Positions 21,251 to 32,700 of a stretch of 64,000 nucleotides of DNA are shown here, piece after piece; positions within the stretch are counted from its first letter, which is position 1, and each line of letters starts with the position of its first letter. Origin of the DNA: Ovis canadensis (lineage: Eukaryota; Chordata; Mammalia; Artiodactyla; Bovidae); NCBI RefSeq assembly GCF_042477335.2, contig NC_091256.1, positions 37,850,001 through 37,914,000 of the forward strand, written 5' to 3'. The notes under the pieces are model-generated. The model was given only the letters and a program-made list of their open reading frames with translations. It was not told where the DNA came from and ran no database searches. The translations under genes and the position numbers were made by a program.

Positions 21251-23081
21251 CAGTTCAGTTCAGTCGCTCAGTCGTGTCCGACTCTTTGCGACCCCATGAA
21301 TCGCAGCACGCCAGGCCTCCCTGTCCATCACCAACTCCCGGAGTTCACTCAGACTCACGTCCATCGAGTCAGTGATGCCATCCAGCCATCTCATCCTCGG
21401 TCGTCCCCTTCTCCTCCTGCCCACAATCCCTCCTAGCATCAGAGTCTTTTCCAATGAGTCAACTCTTCGCATGAGGTGGCCAAAACTGGAGCTTCAGCTT
21501 TAGCATCATTCCTTCCAAAGAAATCCCAGGGTTGATCTCCTTCAGAATGGACTGGTTGGATCTCCTTGCAGTCCAAGGGACTCTCAAGAGTCTTCTCCAA
21601 CACCAAAGTTCAAAAACATCAATGCTTCGGCGCTCAGCCTTCTTCACGGTCCAACTCTCACATCCATACATGACCACAGGAAAAACCATAGCCTTGACTA
21701 GATGGACCTTAGTCGGCAAAGTAATGTCTCTGCTTTTGAATATGCTATCTAGGTTGGTCATAACTTTTCTTCCAAGGAGTAAGCGTCTTTTAATTTCGTG
21801 GCTGCAGTCACCATCTGCAGTGATTTTGGAGCCCCCCAAAATAAAGTCTGACACTGTTTCCACTGTTTGCCCATCTATTTCCCATGAAGTGATGGGACCG
21901 GATGCCATGATCTTCGTTTTCTGAATGTTGAGCTTTAGGCCAACGTTTTCGCTCTCCTCTTTCACTTTCAAGAGGCTTTTTAGCTCCTCTTCACTGTCTG
22001 CCATAAGGGTGGTGTCATCTGCATATCTGAGGTTATTGATATTTCTCCCGGCAATATTAATTCCAGCTTGTGCTTCCTCCAGCCCAGCGTTTCTCATGAT
22101 GTACTCTGCGTATAAGTTAAATAAGCAGGGTGACAATATGCAGCCTTGATGTACTCCTTTTCCTCTTTGGAACCAGTCTGTTGTTCCATGTCCAGTTCTA
22201 ACTGTTGCTTCCTGACCTGCATACAGATTTCTCAAGAGGCAGGTCAGGTGGTCTGGTATTCCCATCTCTTTCAGAATTGTCCACAGTTTATTGTGATCCA
22301 CACAGTCAAAGGCTTTGGCATAGTCAAGAAAACAGAAAGAGACGTTTTTCTGGAACTCTCTTGCTTTTTCCATGATCCAGCAGGTGTTGGCAATTTGATC
22401 TCTGGTTCCTCTGCCTTTTCTAAAACCAGCTTGAACATTAGGAAGTTCACGGTTCACGTATTGCTGAAGCCTGGCTTGGAGAATTTTGAACATTACTTTG
22501 CTAGCATGTGAGATGGTGCAATTGTGCAGTAGTTTGAGCATTCTTTTGCACTGCCTTTCTTTGGGAATGGAATGAAAACTGACCTTTTCCAGTCCTGCAT
22601 CCACTGCTGAGTTTTCCAAATTTGCTGGCAAGTGCTGTGCAGCACTTTCACAGCATCATCTTTCAGGATTTGAAACAGCCCAACTGGAATTCCATCACCT
22701 CCACTAGCTTTGTTCGTAGAGATGCTTTCTAAGGCCCACTTGACTTCACATTCCAAGATGTCTGGCTCTAGATGAGTGATCATATCATCATGATTATCTG
22801 GGTCGTGAAGATCTTTTTTGTATAGTTCTTCTGTGTGTTCTTGCCACCTCTTCTTAATATCCTCTGCTTCTGTTAGGTCCATACCATTTCTGTCCTTTAT
22901 TGAGCCCATCTTTGCATGAAATGTTTCCTTGGTATCTCTAATTTTCTTGAATAGATCTCTAGTCATTCCCATTCTGTTGTTTTCCTCTATTTCTTTGCAT
23001 TGATCGCTGAAGAAGGCTTTCTTATCTCTTCTTGCTATTCTTTGGAACTCTGCATTCAGATGCTTATATCTTTCCTTTTCC
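21251..23081 (-). mobile_element. Young 5'-truncated BovB with a 390-codon RT frame
   Basis: A 1831-bp BovB insertion in minus orientation. A perfect 11-bp target duplication GGTTGTGGTTT lies at 21240-21250 and 23082-23092. The open frame on the minus strand at 21459-22631 covers the reverse-transcriptase core from the finger region to past the palm, with the catalytic YADD (codons at 22014-22025) and the FLDYAKAFDCVDHNKLW block. A second open stretch (minus 22493-23305) covers the upstream connecting region, partly outside the element. The endonuclease is absent because of 5' truncation. This is the best preserved BovB protein sequence in the window but not a functional element. Confidence 0.92.
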
Positions 23082-23092
23082 GGTTGTGGTTT

Positions 23093-24142
23093 AAGCTTCA
23101 AATATCCCTTCCAATTAGTAGCTGAGATTTTTTTTTTTTTTTGGCACTTTGTGGGGGTTTGGTTGGGGTTCCAACCCCCCCGAACAGCAGTCTGATCTAA
23201 GCCATAAGCCATAATAATCACACAGCTTTTTTTCTCATCACAATTTTGCAAGGAAATTTTATTTTTAAAAATTTTATTGGAGTATAGTTGACTTAATAAA
23301 CACACATCATGACCGTTGGTTTCCCCTCCAGGCTGGGCCTTAAATGTGTGAGAAAGTAGTTCTTTTCTGTTGTTGTCTTGAGTGAAAGTACTTTCATGTC
23401 ACCTTTCCACGTTTTTTTGGTTTAGCGTTGACCAAAAAAATGCTAGCCTAGCAAGCCGGGCTTCTAAACCCTGTGTGTCCCATTTGTTAGGCACACACCC
23501 CATCCTCTAAGTGCTCCCTGGCTGAAGTGGCTGCTTTCTCTTCACAGATGCATAAATAAGCCTGGTAGCTCACCCACGATGCCCCAACTTTGAGGACTTT
23601 TAGAGTTGAAAACAATTGCAGTTTCCAGTTCAAATTCTGCCATCCCTAAATTTCATGAAAGCAATCTTTTCATCTCCTGCTACCTTCTCAAAAACAGATA
23701 AGTGAAAGCAAGAGAATTCACCAAAAATCAAGTCTGAATGACAGCGTCATCAAATTTCTGAAGATTTCTTTCTTTCCTTTCTGAGTACCTGACTCCCTCT
23801 GGGGCCTGAGTCCCTGGGGCCATCAAACAAGTAGTTTGACCAGAGCTCTTCGTTTCCATCAGAAGGAGGGGCTTAACCAGAGTAGAAGACAGATTTTGAA
23901 AATCTCCATAGTCCTTTGGGAACTGAGCTGGCATTTAGCTGACTGATCTAGAGTCTCTTCCTCTGTAGAGTCAGGAGATTTCTCCAAGTACGTGTGGGAT
24001 TCTGCCACCCCCGAGCTCATAGGCCAGGCTCCCTGGGAGGCAGTGGGGACACCACCCCAGGTGTGCTCTGATGGTCTCACTCATCTGTTTGATAGCTTTG
24101 TTATTTCCTTTCTTAAAGGATCAGAGACAAGAGTAATCATGT
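23093..24142. other. Intergenic sequence, no gene seen
   Basis: Contains an old L1-like tail (about 23255-23300, 'ttttaaaaattttattggagtatagttgactta') and otherwise unrecognised sequence. Minus-strand ORFs at 23728-23934 and 23859-24080 have no recognisable product. Confidence 0.5.
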
Positions 24143-24152
24143 ATTAGAATAG

Positions 24153-24617
24153 TTCAGTTCAGTTGCTCAGTCATGTCCGACTCTTTGTGACCCCATGAAC
24201 TGCAACACACTAGGCTTCCCTGTCCATCACCAACTCCTGGAGCCTGCTCAAACTCATGACCATTGAGTCAGTGATGCCATCCAACCATCTCATCCTCTGT
24301 GATCCCCTTCACCTCCTGCCTTTAATCTTTCCCTGCATCAGGGTCTTTTCCAGTGAGTCTGTTCTTCACATCAGGTGGCTAAAGTATTGGAGCTCCAGCT
24401 TCAGCATCAGTCCTTCCAATGAATATTCAGGACTGATTTCCTTTAGGATGGACTGGTTGGATCTCCTTGTAGTCCAAGAAACTCTCAAGAGTCTTCTTCA
24501 ACACCACAGGTCAAAAGTATCCATTCTTCAATGCTCAGCTTTCTTTATGGTTCAACTCTCACATCCATATATGACCACTGGAAAAATCATAGCTTTGACT
24601 AGACAGACGTTTGTCGG
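24153..24617 (-). mobile_element. BovB 3' end fragment (465 bp)
   Basis: The 3' terminal part of BovB in minus orientation, flanked by a 10-bp near-perfect duplication: ATTAGAATAG at 24143-24152 and ATTAGGATAG at 24618-24627. This is a severely 5'-truncated insertion. Confidence 0.88.
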
Positions 24618-24627
24618 ATTAGGATAG

Positions 24628-25345
24628 TCACTGTCTCATTTCCATTTAGCATCATTATCTCTTTTTAAATCACTTGATTACAGTCTGTAATCCTACTTGC
24701 ATTTACGGGAGGAGGAAACTGAGAATCAAAGAAGTTAAGTAACTTGCTTCAGGTTGGGTTGGCTAGCTTGATCTCCCACAACTCAGAAGTTAATGAGCTT
24801 ACTCCCAGTCCAAGCCCTTGCCAGCACAGTAGGACACCTCCCTTCAGTTACTAACTTCTCTCTGAAGAATCTCTGTTTGTTCCCCTGTGAAGCAAAGGTG
24901 TTGGGGTATAGTGCCATCCAGTTTGGAATCCTGGAGTTTCTGAATGCTCCACCACAGAGGGCTAAAACCCACCCATGCCCCAATCCCCTCCCCACATTCC
25001 AGGGAGAAATAGCTAACAATATCACCAGCTGTCTCTGCTACCAACTCAGGTCCATGGTTGCCCTTCTAGGGGGAAAGTGATATTGCTCCATACGCATTTG
25101 GATCTGACCAGCATCTAAGTTTGCTGAGAAAACTATGTAAACAAGTGTGTACAAAGAACCTTAATCCTCTTCACAGAATTATATGGTAAGAAGCCAAACT
25201 GTTTCTCAGGGTATGATGGCCATAAGCATACATGCTCCCAGAGAATCCTACTGGGGGGCTGACAATACTGATGGGGCTCCTGCCATGTGCCAGGCACTGG
25301 ACCAGTCTCTTCACGCATTATTAATCTTTATGTTGGTTGTTGCTG
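24628..25345. other. Intergenic, MIR-like remnants
   Basis: Two MIR-like patches are visible: about 24700-24750 ('gaggaggaaactgagaatcaaagaagttaagtaacttgc') and about 25275-25335 ('gccatgtgccaggcactgg'). No gene evident. Confidence 0.5.
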
Positions 25346-26942
25346 CTGTTGTTCAGTTGCTCAGTTGTATCCAACTCTTTGTGACCCCATGGACTGCAGC
25401 ACGCCAGGCTTCCTGTCCTTCACCATCTTCCAGAGCTTGCTCAAATTCATGTCCATTGAGTCAGTGATGCCATCCAACCATCTCATCCTCCTGCCCTCAA
25501 TTTTTCCCAGCATCAGGGTCTTTTCCAATGAGTCAGTTCTTCACATCAGGTGGTCAAAGTCTGAAGCTTCAGCTTCAGCCTCAGTCCTTCCAATGAATAC
25601 TCAGGACTGATTTCCTTTAGGATGGACTGGTTTGATTTCTTTGCTGTTTAAAGGACTCCCAAGAGTCTTGTCTGATACCACAGTTCAAAAGCATCAGTTC
25701 TTCGGTGCTCAGCCGTCTTTATGGTCCACCTCTCACATCCATACATGACTAGTAGAAAATCCATCGCTTTGACTAGATGAACTTTTGTTGGCAAAGTAAT
25801 GTCTCTGCTTTTTAATAGCCTGTCTAGGTTGGTCACAGCTTTACTTCCAAGGAGTAAGCGGCTTTTAATTTCATGGCTCCAGTCACTATCTGCAGTGATT
25901 TTGGAGCCCAAGAAAATAAAGTCTCTCACTGTTTCCATTGTTTCCCCATTTATTTGCCATGAACTGATGGGATTGGATGCCATGATCTTAGTTTTTGAAT
26001 GCTGAGTTTTAAGCTAACTTTTTCACTCTCCCCTTTCACCTTTATCAAGAGGCTCTTTAATTCTACTTCATTTTGTGCCATAAGGGTGGTGCTATCTGCA
26101 TATCTGAGGTTACTGATATTTCTCCTGGCATTCTTGATTCTAGCTTGTGCTTCATTCAGCCCAGCATTTCACATGATGTACTCTGCATAGAAGTTAAATA
26201 AGCAGGGTGACAACATACAGCCTTGACATACTCTTTTACCAATTTGGAACCAGTCTGTTGTTCCATGTCTGGTTCTAACTGTTGCTTCTTGACCTGCATA
26301 CAGCTTTCTTAGGAGGCAGGTAAGGTGGTCTTGTATTCCCATCTCTTGAAGAATTTTCCACAGTTTGTTGTGATCCACACAGTCAAAGGCTTTGGCATAG
26401 TCAATAAAGCAGAAGTAGATATTTTTCTGGAATTCTCTTGCTTTTTTTATGATCCAACAAACGTTGGAAATTTGATCTCTGGTTCCTCTGCCTTTTCTAT
26501 ATCTAGTTTGTACATCTGGGAGTTCTTGGTTCACATACTGTTGAAGACTAGCTTGAAGGATTTTGAGCATTGCTTTTCTAGTGTGTGAGGAGTGCAATTG
26601 TGCGGTAGTTTGAGCATTCTTTGGCATTGCCTTTCTTTGGGACTGGAATGAATATTGACCTTTTCCAATCTTGTGGCCACTGCTGAGTTTTCCAAATTTG
26701 CTGGCATATTGAGTGCAGTACTTTAACAGCATCATCTTTTAGGATTTGAAACAGCTCAGCTGGAATTGCATCATCTCCACTAGCTTTAGTGATGTTTCCT
26801 AAGGCCCACTTGACATCGCAGTCCAGGATGTCTGCCTCTAGGTGAGTGATCACACCATCATGGTTATCTGGGTCAGTAAGATCTCTTTTGTATAGTTCTT
26901 CTGTGTATTCTTGTCACTGCTTCTTAATATTTTCTGCTTTAC
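25346..26942 (-). mobile_element. BovB, 5'-truncated, inserted in a MIR
   Basis: About 1.6 kb of BovB in minus orientation, from the 3' end ('gttgttcagttgctcagttg') to the connecting region upstream of the RT. RT blocks FIDYAKAFDCVDHNKLW and QGCMLSPCLFNFYAEYIM are readable on the minus strand (26169-26735), but the frame is broken elsewhere and the YADD region is altered. MIR-like sequence lies on both sides (25275-25335 and about 26955-27035). Confidence 0.85.
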
Positions 26943-27057
26943 GCTGGCATCAGTCTCGTTTCTCAGTCAAGAAATGAATGAATAGGAAAGAATAAGTAAC
27001 TTGTCTAAAGCCACAATCAGCCTGAATCCAGTGTCTAAATTGAAAGTCCATGACTTC

Positions 27058-27168
27058 TGGAACTTCCCTGGTGGTTCAGTGATTAAGGCCCAGAAAGTGA
27101 GAATTCGATCCCTGATCAGGGAAGTTCCCACATGCCAATCAGCGTGGCCAAAAAATTAAAATTAAAAG
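27058..27168 (+). repeat. CHR-type SINE
   Basis: 'gaacttccctggtggttcagtg' followed by a box-B-like 'aattcgatccctgatc' and an A-rich end ('gccaaaaaattaaaattaaaa'). Confidence 0.7.
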
Positions 27169-28095
27169 TCAAAGTTCATGACTTTTGCATTTGGACTTTA
27201 CAGTGAACATTACTGGTGAATTCAGAGCCCTGTCCTAATTAGTGTAACATGTGAAGGTTTGTTTTTTTTTTCTAAGATAGTATCAATTTCGACACTCCCA
27301 GGAATTTGGGCAACAGGCTCAGTGACAGGGTGGCATGAGGAAGGCTAGGAGTCGGGGAAGGCTTAGCCTGTAAAATCCTCAAGCTATTTCCACATGCCCT
27401 AGGTCACAGGGTACTTAAGCAAAAGTCAGAACAGGAGCCTGTTGTCTGGAGCTCACACTTAACCACATATGTTTAAGAGCTTTCTCAGCAGTTATGATTT
27501 TCTAAATAATCAGTCCTACAAAGCCCAGATTAGATGCTCCAGCAAACGCAGGCAAAACCTGGGCCTGATTTGCCAACGAGAAAGGAAGGTGGGCAGCTGG
27601 ACGCTGTGAGCTCCTTAAAATGGTGACTCCTTTTCCTGACAGGAGGACAACTGTCAGCTACTTAATAAGCCTCAGCTGTAAACCCTCGTTGCCAGGGCCC
27701 AGGACAGAGCAAGGGCCTGTGAGGGGGAAACCTGGAAAGGGATCTTGACTGGGTCAGCAATGTTCTGTGGCTTTTGGAGGAAAGTCACAGCCGTGAGGAA
27801 GAAAAGAGGACCTTCAGTGCCTATGTGCCTGGAGCCAGTTCACTAACCTCTCAGAGCTAGTTTCTTTATCTTTCAGTCTCCCTCTTGGGCTGTTGGGCTG
27901 GATTGTGGACAGCAAATATGTAAGGCACTGTCACTAGGAATGATGACTGCTGCCCCTGGGAACACCAAGGTGCTGGAATGGGTCACCTGGAACAGTGCCA
28001 GAAACCAAAAGTGCTGTCAGAAAAGTTTCAACCCAGAGCAATTAACGACTGCTGCCTAAACTATGGTCTGATATCTGGGCTTTTTCAGGAATTAA
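27169..28095. other. Intergenic sequence, no gene seen
   Basis: No recognisable repeat or ORF of note. The sequence looks single copy, with moderate GC. Confidence 0.4.
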
Positions 28096-28099
28096 AAAA

Positions 28100-28260
28100 A
28101 ATCATTTTTATTTATTTGGCTGTGCTGGGTTTTAGTTGCTGCACATAGAATCTTTTAGTTGGGGCATGTAGGACCTAGTTCTCTGACCAGGGATGGAACC
28201 TGGACCCCCGTGCATGGGGAGCGTGGAGTCTTAGCCACTCAATCACTAGGGAAGCCCCGA
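28100..28260 (-). repeat. CHR-type SINE
   Basis: Reverse copy: 'tttatttggctgtgctgggttttagttgc', 'gaccagggatggaacctggaccc' and terminal 'ctagggaagcccc'. Confidence 0.75.
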
Positions 28261-28274
28261 GAATTTTTGGAAAA

Positions 28275-28635
28275 ATATTTTTGATTTGTTTATCTTTTGG
28301 TTGCACCAGGTCCTTGTTGCAAGCCTGTGGGCAGGCTTCCTCTAGTTGCAGCGAGCAGGGGCTCCTCACAGTTGTAGTGTGCAGGTTTTCACTGTGGCGG
28401 CTTCTCTGGTTGCGGAGCACGGGCTCTAGGGTGCGCTGGCTTCGGTACTTGCGGCACATTGGCTCGGCAGTTGTGGCTTCCAAGCTCTAGAGCACAGGCT
28501 CAGTAGCAGTTGTGGCACACGGGCTAAGTTGCTCCGTGGCATCTCCGTGGGATCTTCCTGGACCAGGGATTGAACTTGTGTACCCTGCACTGGCAGGTGG
28601 ATTCCTATCCACTGTACCACCAGAGAAGTCCTAGA
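28275..28635 (-). repeat. Long CHR-type SINE (CHR-2/CHRL-like)
   Basis: Reverse copy with a long body of 'gttgcagcgagcaggggct', 'ggcttctctggttgcggagcacgggctctag' and 'ttgtggcacacgggctaagttgctccgtggca', ending in the tRNA-like part 'gaccagggattgaac'. ORFs on either strand are SINE-derived. Confidence 0.8.
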
Positions 28636-28639
28636 ATTT

Positions 28640-29700
28640 TTTTTTTTTAATTGTGGTAAAATACACATAACAAAATTTACCCATATTAAGCACTCTTTTT
28701 TTTTTTTGATAGGCAAGAAGTGGATTTACTTAGAGTGACATGCACTCCACAGAGTGTGAGCCATCTCAGAAGGCAAGAGGCCCCCAAATTAACCATCCTT
28801 AAATATTATTAAGTACATTCACATCACTGTGAGCCGCTTAATGAGGGTGAAAGAGGAGAGTGAAAAGGGTGGCTTAAAACTCAGTATTATAAAACCTAAG
28901 ATCATGACATCCAGCCCCATTACTTCATGGCAAATAGAAGGGGAAAAGGTGGAAGCTGTGACAGATTTCCTCTTCTTGGTCTCTAAAATCACCGCGATGG
29001 TGACTGCAGCCATGAAATTAGGAGACGATTGCTTCTTGGAACAAAAGGTATGACAAACCTACACAGGACTGTGCAGACAAAGGTCCATATAGTCAAGGCT
29101 ATGGTCTTTTCAGTAGTCATGTGCAGATGCGAAAGTTGGACCATAAAGAAGGCAGAGTGCTGAAAAACTGATGCTTTGGAACTGTGGTGTTGGAGACTCT
29201 TGAGAGTCCCCTGGACAGCAAGGAGATCAAATAAGTTAATCCTAAAGGAAATCAACCCTGAATACTCATTGGAAGGACTGATGCTGAAGCTGAAGCGCCA
29301 ACATTTTGGCCACCTGATGCGAACAGCCAACTCATTACGAAAGACTCTGATGCTGAGAAAGATTGGAGGCACCAGGAGAAGAGGGTGACAGAGGATGAGA
29401 TGGTTGGACGGCATCATGGATTCAATGGACATGAACTTGGGCAAACTCTGAGAGATGGTGAGGGACAGGGAGACCTGGCAAGGTACAGTCTATGAGGTCA
29501 GAAAGAGTCAGACATGACTTGGAGACTGACGAAAAACAACATTCACATCGCTGCATAACCAGTCTCCAGAACTGTTTCGCCTGACACAACTGAAAGTCTG
29601 TACCCACAGAACAAGTCTCCCTCCCCCAGCAGCTAGCATCTGCCATTCTACTTTCTGTCCCTGAGTTTGACTTGAATGGTTTTTTTTTTTTTTTCAGCAA
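28640..29700. mobile_element. Ancient L1-like 3' end interrupted by BovB
   Basis: 'tgtggtaaaatacacataacaaaatttaccc' (about 28653-28684) and 'aaccagtctccagaactgtttcgcc...ctgaaagtctgtaccc' (about 29557-29605) look like two halves of one old L1-type 3' region, now separated by unrelated DNA and the BovB fragment at 28830-29538. Family assignment is from memory only; orientation not determined. Confidence 0.5.
28830..29538 (+). mobile_element. BovB 3' fragment with 15-bp target duplication
   Basis: 709 bp of the BovB 3' region on the plus strand, 'gtgaaagaggagagtgaaaa' to 'gacatgacttggagactgacg'. Duplication ACATTCACATC(A/G)CTG at 28815-28829 and 29539-29553 (14 of 15 identical). No intact frame. 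Confidence 0.9.
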
Positions 29701-29704
29701 AGCC

Positions 29705-31080
29705 TTTCACTGTGCATGTCAATCCACACGACAAGCACTCCATGGCAGGCCTGTTCCACAGCAGCATAACAAAGACAGGTATTCATTAGCGGGGGAGCCA
29801 CACCCGCCCTAGCCTCAGGTGGGGACAGCTCTCTGCACACTGACTCACTCCCCTTTGGCTGGAGAAACTTGCCCCCAGGAAGGGGCATCCCAGCTCCAGG
29901 GCTGCGGTTGGGCAAGCACAGTTGTGTCTCCATCATTAGCCAGAACAGCACAGTTGAGGCTGCGTCCTGGTGATTCAGGTTATCTCCACACTTTGTGTGG
30001 TTCATGGGGAGATGATTTGGTTTCGAATGACCTGATTTGAATAAATACTTGTGAATGGGCATATGAAATTGGGTTTTCAAAGCTCTGCTTGTGGTGAGTG
30101 TGTGCACTTGTGGACGTGCAGGTTGGATGGCAGGGGTAGGGAAGAAGGCAGGGACTCTCCCCTCAGCGCCCTTGCCCCACCACCCACACAACTCAAATAC
30201 GTGCATATGCACACAGACCACACACCGGATCTCCAGTCTTCTGCTGCCTCTCCTGTGCCTGTGTCGCAGCCGCAGAGCAGGCTTCTTTCTGTCGCCCGGG
30301 CACCTGGGCCCATTCTCCTGGGGCTTCCATGGGCACCACCACCACCCTCCCCCCACTATCTGAAACACCAGGCCACATTCCTGCATGGCCAACGTCCTTT
30401 CAACACCCAGGTCCCACCACAGATGCCATTTCTCTAAAGAAGCCTCTCCTTACCAACTGCCTGCTTTGGGTTTCACCAAAAACTAATCCAGAGACAAGAA
30501 TCTGACGCAAGCCACTTCTTTGGAACGTGGTGCCTGGAGCACAGTGAGGCAATGAAGTGAGTCAGAAAAGTCTCGCCTTGGTGCTGTGGCCCCTGAGACG
30601 GGACAGGTTGCACCTGAGAACAGTCCCCCAGTGGTCATGGGGTGTCTGCCTTAGGGTAATCCACGAAGCCCTCGATTTCTGCATCTGCACTCACAATAAG
30701 AGATTTTTTAAAAAAGTCCCTCTGAGGGACGAGGAGGCTGAGGGGTATGTTCACCAACTCCTGACCCTCTTTGCTTGATGGTTTCTCCTGGGGCCACTTC
30801 TGGGCTGCTGAGGGTGGGGACAGAGGAAGCCCTTGAGAAACCCAGGGAGGGCTTTTGCAAAAGAGGGACTGGGACCTCCAAGGAAGGTGGAGAAGACAGG
30901 AGGGGCAGTGATGGGTCTGCCGTGTCCCCTCCACCCCAGGGATGGTGCGCCCACCCCTGTCACACCATTCCTCACCTGCATCCCAGGGGGACAGCTGCTG
31001 CCACGCTGAAGAAGTTATGCCTCAGAGCCCCTCGCTGGCACAGGGCCCTAAAGCCCTGGGAAGAGCCCTAGACTTGTGTT
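29705..31080. other. GC-richer intergenic sequence, no gene seen
   Basis: Contains several overlapping ORFs (minus 29694-30392, 232 codons; plus 30051-30437 and 30775-31071). The same bases are open in several frames on both strands, the predicted peptides are low in recognisable motifs, and there is no start or splice context I would defend. I do not call a gene here. Confidence 0.5.
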
Positions 31081-31720
31081 GGGGTTGAATTTTGTCCCCT
31101 ACAGAAGACATGCTGAAGGCTGCCTATTTCAGAACGGGATCTTATTGGATGTAGGGTCATTGGATGTGATTAGTTAAGATGAGTTGATGCTGGTGGGGGT
31201 GGGGTGGGTATGCACAATTAAAAAGGGAGTTTGGGCTTTCCTATACACCCTACTAGGTATAAAATAGATAGCCAACAAGGACCTACTGTGTAGTTCAGGG
31301 AAATGTGCTCAATATTCTGTAATACCCTAAATGGGAAAAGAATTTGCAAAAGAATAGATACATGTGTATGTATAACAGAATCACTTTGCTGTACAGTTGA
31401 AACTAACACAACATTGTAATTAATTATACTCCAATATAAAATTAAAAACAAAAAGGCAAAATCATGCTCCTAATCCAACAAGACTTACAGGAAGATGTCA
31501 GTGCAGGAACAACGCCATGGGAAGGTGGAGGATGGAGTGATGTGTCATCTACAAGGCAAGGATGAGCCAAGGAGGGCTGGGACAGACCTGCCCTCAGAGT
31601 CCTCAGAAGGAACCAACTGTACCTTGGATTTCTAGCCTCCAGAACTGAGAGAATTATTGTTGAAGCCTCCAGTTTGTGATACTTCATCATGACAGCCCTG
31701 GAAAATTAATAGCTCATGTA
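31081..31720 (+). mobile_element. Ancient LTR-like repeat, split by an L1 3' end
   Basis: 'ggggttgaattttgtcccctacagaagacatgctgaag' and 'cctcagaaggaaccaactgta...ggatttctagcctccagaactgagag' belong to a widespread mammalian repeat that I recall as an ancient MaLR/MLT-like LTR (family name tentative). A related copy is at about 49235-49475. An L1 3' end sits at 31215-31450. Confidence 0.5.
31215..31450 (+). mobile_element. L1 3' end
   Basis: Typical ruminant L1 3' UTR: 'aaaatagatagccaacaaggacctactgtgtag', 'cactttgctgtacagttgaaactaacacaacattgtaattaattatactcc' and an A-rich end. Strongly 5'-truncated and non-coding. Confidence 0.85.
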
Positions 31721-31779
31721 TTCTTTTTCTAAAAGCTGGCCCTCAGATAAGCTTCAGCCTCCACAAAACTGGGGTCTGG

Positions 31780-32098
31780 AGCTTCCCTGGTGGCCCAGTA
31801 GTTAAGAATCTGCCTTGCAATGCAAGGGACACCAGTTCGATCCCTGGTTCAGGAAGACCCCACATGCCAGGGAGCAACCAAGCCCGGGAGCCACAACAAC
31901 TGAACCCATGTGCCTCAGCTCCTCAAGGGCAGACATCCTAGAACCCATGCTCTGCAACGAGAGAAGCCGCTGCATTGAGAAGCCTGTGGACCACAGCGAA
32001 GAGTAGTCCCCCTCACCACAACCAGACAGACAAAGCCCTCGTTCAGCAGTGGAAACCCACCACGGCCCATAAATAAATACATCTTTAAAAAAAAAATG
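31780..32098 (+). repeat. Long CHR-type SINE (CHR-2/CHRL-like)
   Basis: Sense copy: 'gcttccctggtggcccagtagttaagaatctgcc', 'gttcgatccctggttcaggaag', 'gagcaaccaagcccgggagccacaac', and a 'cccataaataaatac' end followed by poly-A. Confidence 0.85.
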
Positions 32099-32394
32099 CA
32101 AAACAATCCACAGTTGGGATCTGCCCCTGTCCATTCCCAACTTATTTCCTTCCAGGTACGTACTGCTACCACCGTTGTCCCATCCAGATATGTGCTTGCT
32201 TCAGTCATGAACCATCGCATGGGCTCTGGGAGAGAAAGGGCTGTATTTGTTTGCCACCACATCCCCAACTCTCTAACAGAGCCTGGCAGGGCTCACTAAA
32301 CTTTCCTTGAACAGTAAGTATGTAAACTGACTGGTTAGACCTATTTTCTCCTATTTTCAACTGGCTTTCAAGGACATTCGGGATACATGGAGCA

Positions 32395-32700
32395 TGGTAC
32401 TGTCACCGAGCCAAATTCAGGAACGCTCACCCAAAAAAGCCGATTTACAGACACCAGGCTGTGGTGAAGGGCAAGTGCAGCATTTATTGCAGGCGGCAAG
32501 CAAGGAGTCCAGGTGGCGAGTGCTCAAAGGGACTGAACTCCTCGAAGGCTTTCAGGGAAAGGTGTTTTTTTGTTTGTTTTTTTTTTTTTTTTTTAAGGGA
32601 AAGGTTTTTAAAGAGGGTGAGGGAGGGGAGTTGTGGGGTATGTGGTCAGTTTGTGGACATTCTTCTGATTCTGGATGACTTTTGATAACTCTGTAATTTT
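32395..32700. mobile_element. Possible ruminant ERV LTR fragment
   Basis: 'gtcaccgagccaaattcaggaacgctcaccc', 'gtgcagcatttattgcaggcggcaagcaaggagtcc' and 'ctcgaaggctttcagggaaagg...ttaaagagggtgagggaggggagttgtggggtatgtggtc' resemble a bovine endogenous-retrovirus LTR as I remember it. A poly-T run (32577-32595) interrupts it. No gag, pol or env sequence is adjacent, so at most this is a partial solo LTR. Confidence 0.4.

Noticed and set aside
21459-22631. A 390-codon minus-strand ORF as a host gene
   Set aside because: It is BovB reverse transcriptase inside an insertion with a target duplication.
29694-30392. A 232-codon minus-strand ORF
   Set aside because: It overlaps several ORFs in other frames in GC-richer DNA, has no recognisable motif and no splice or promoter support.
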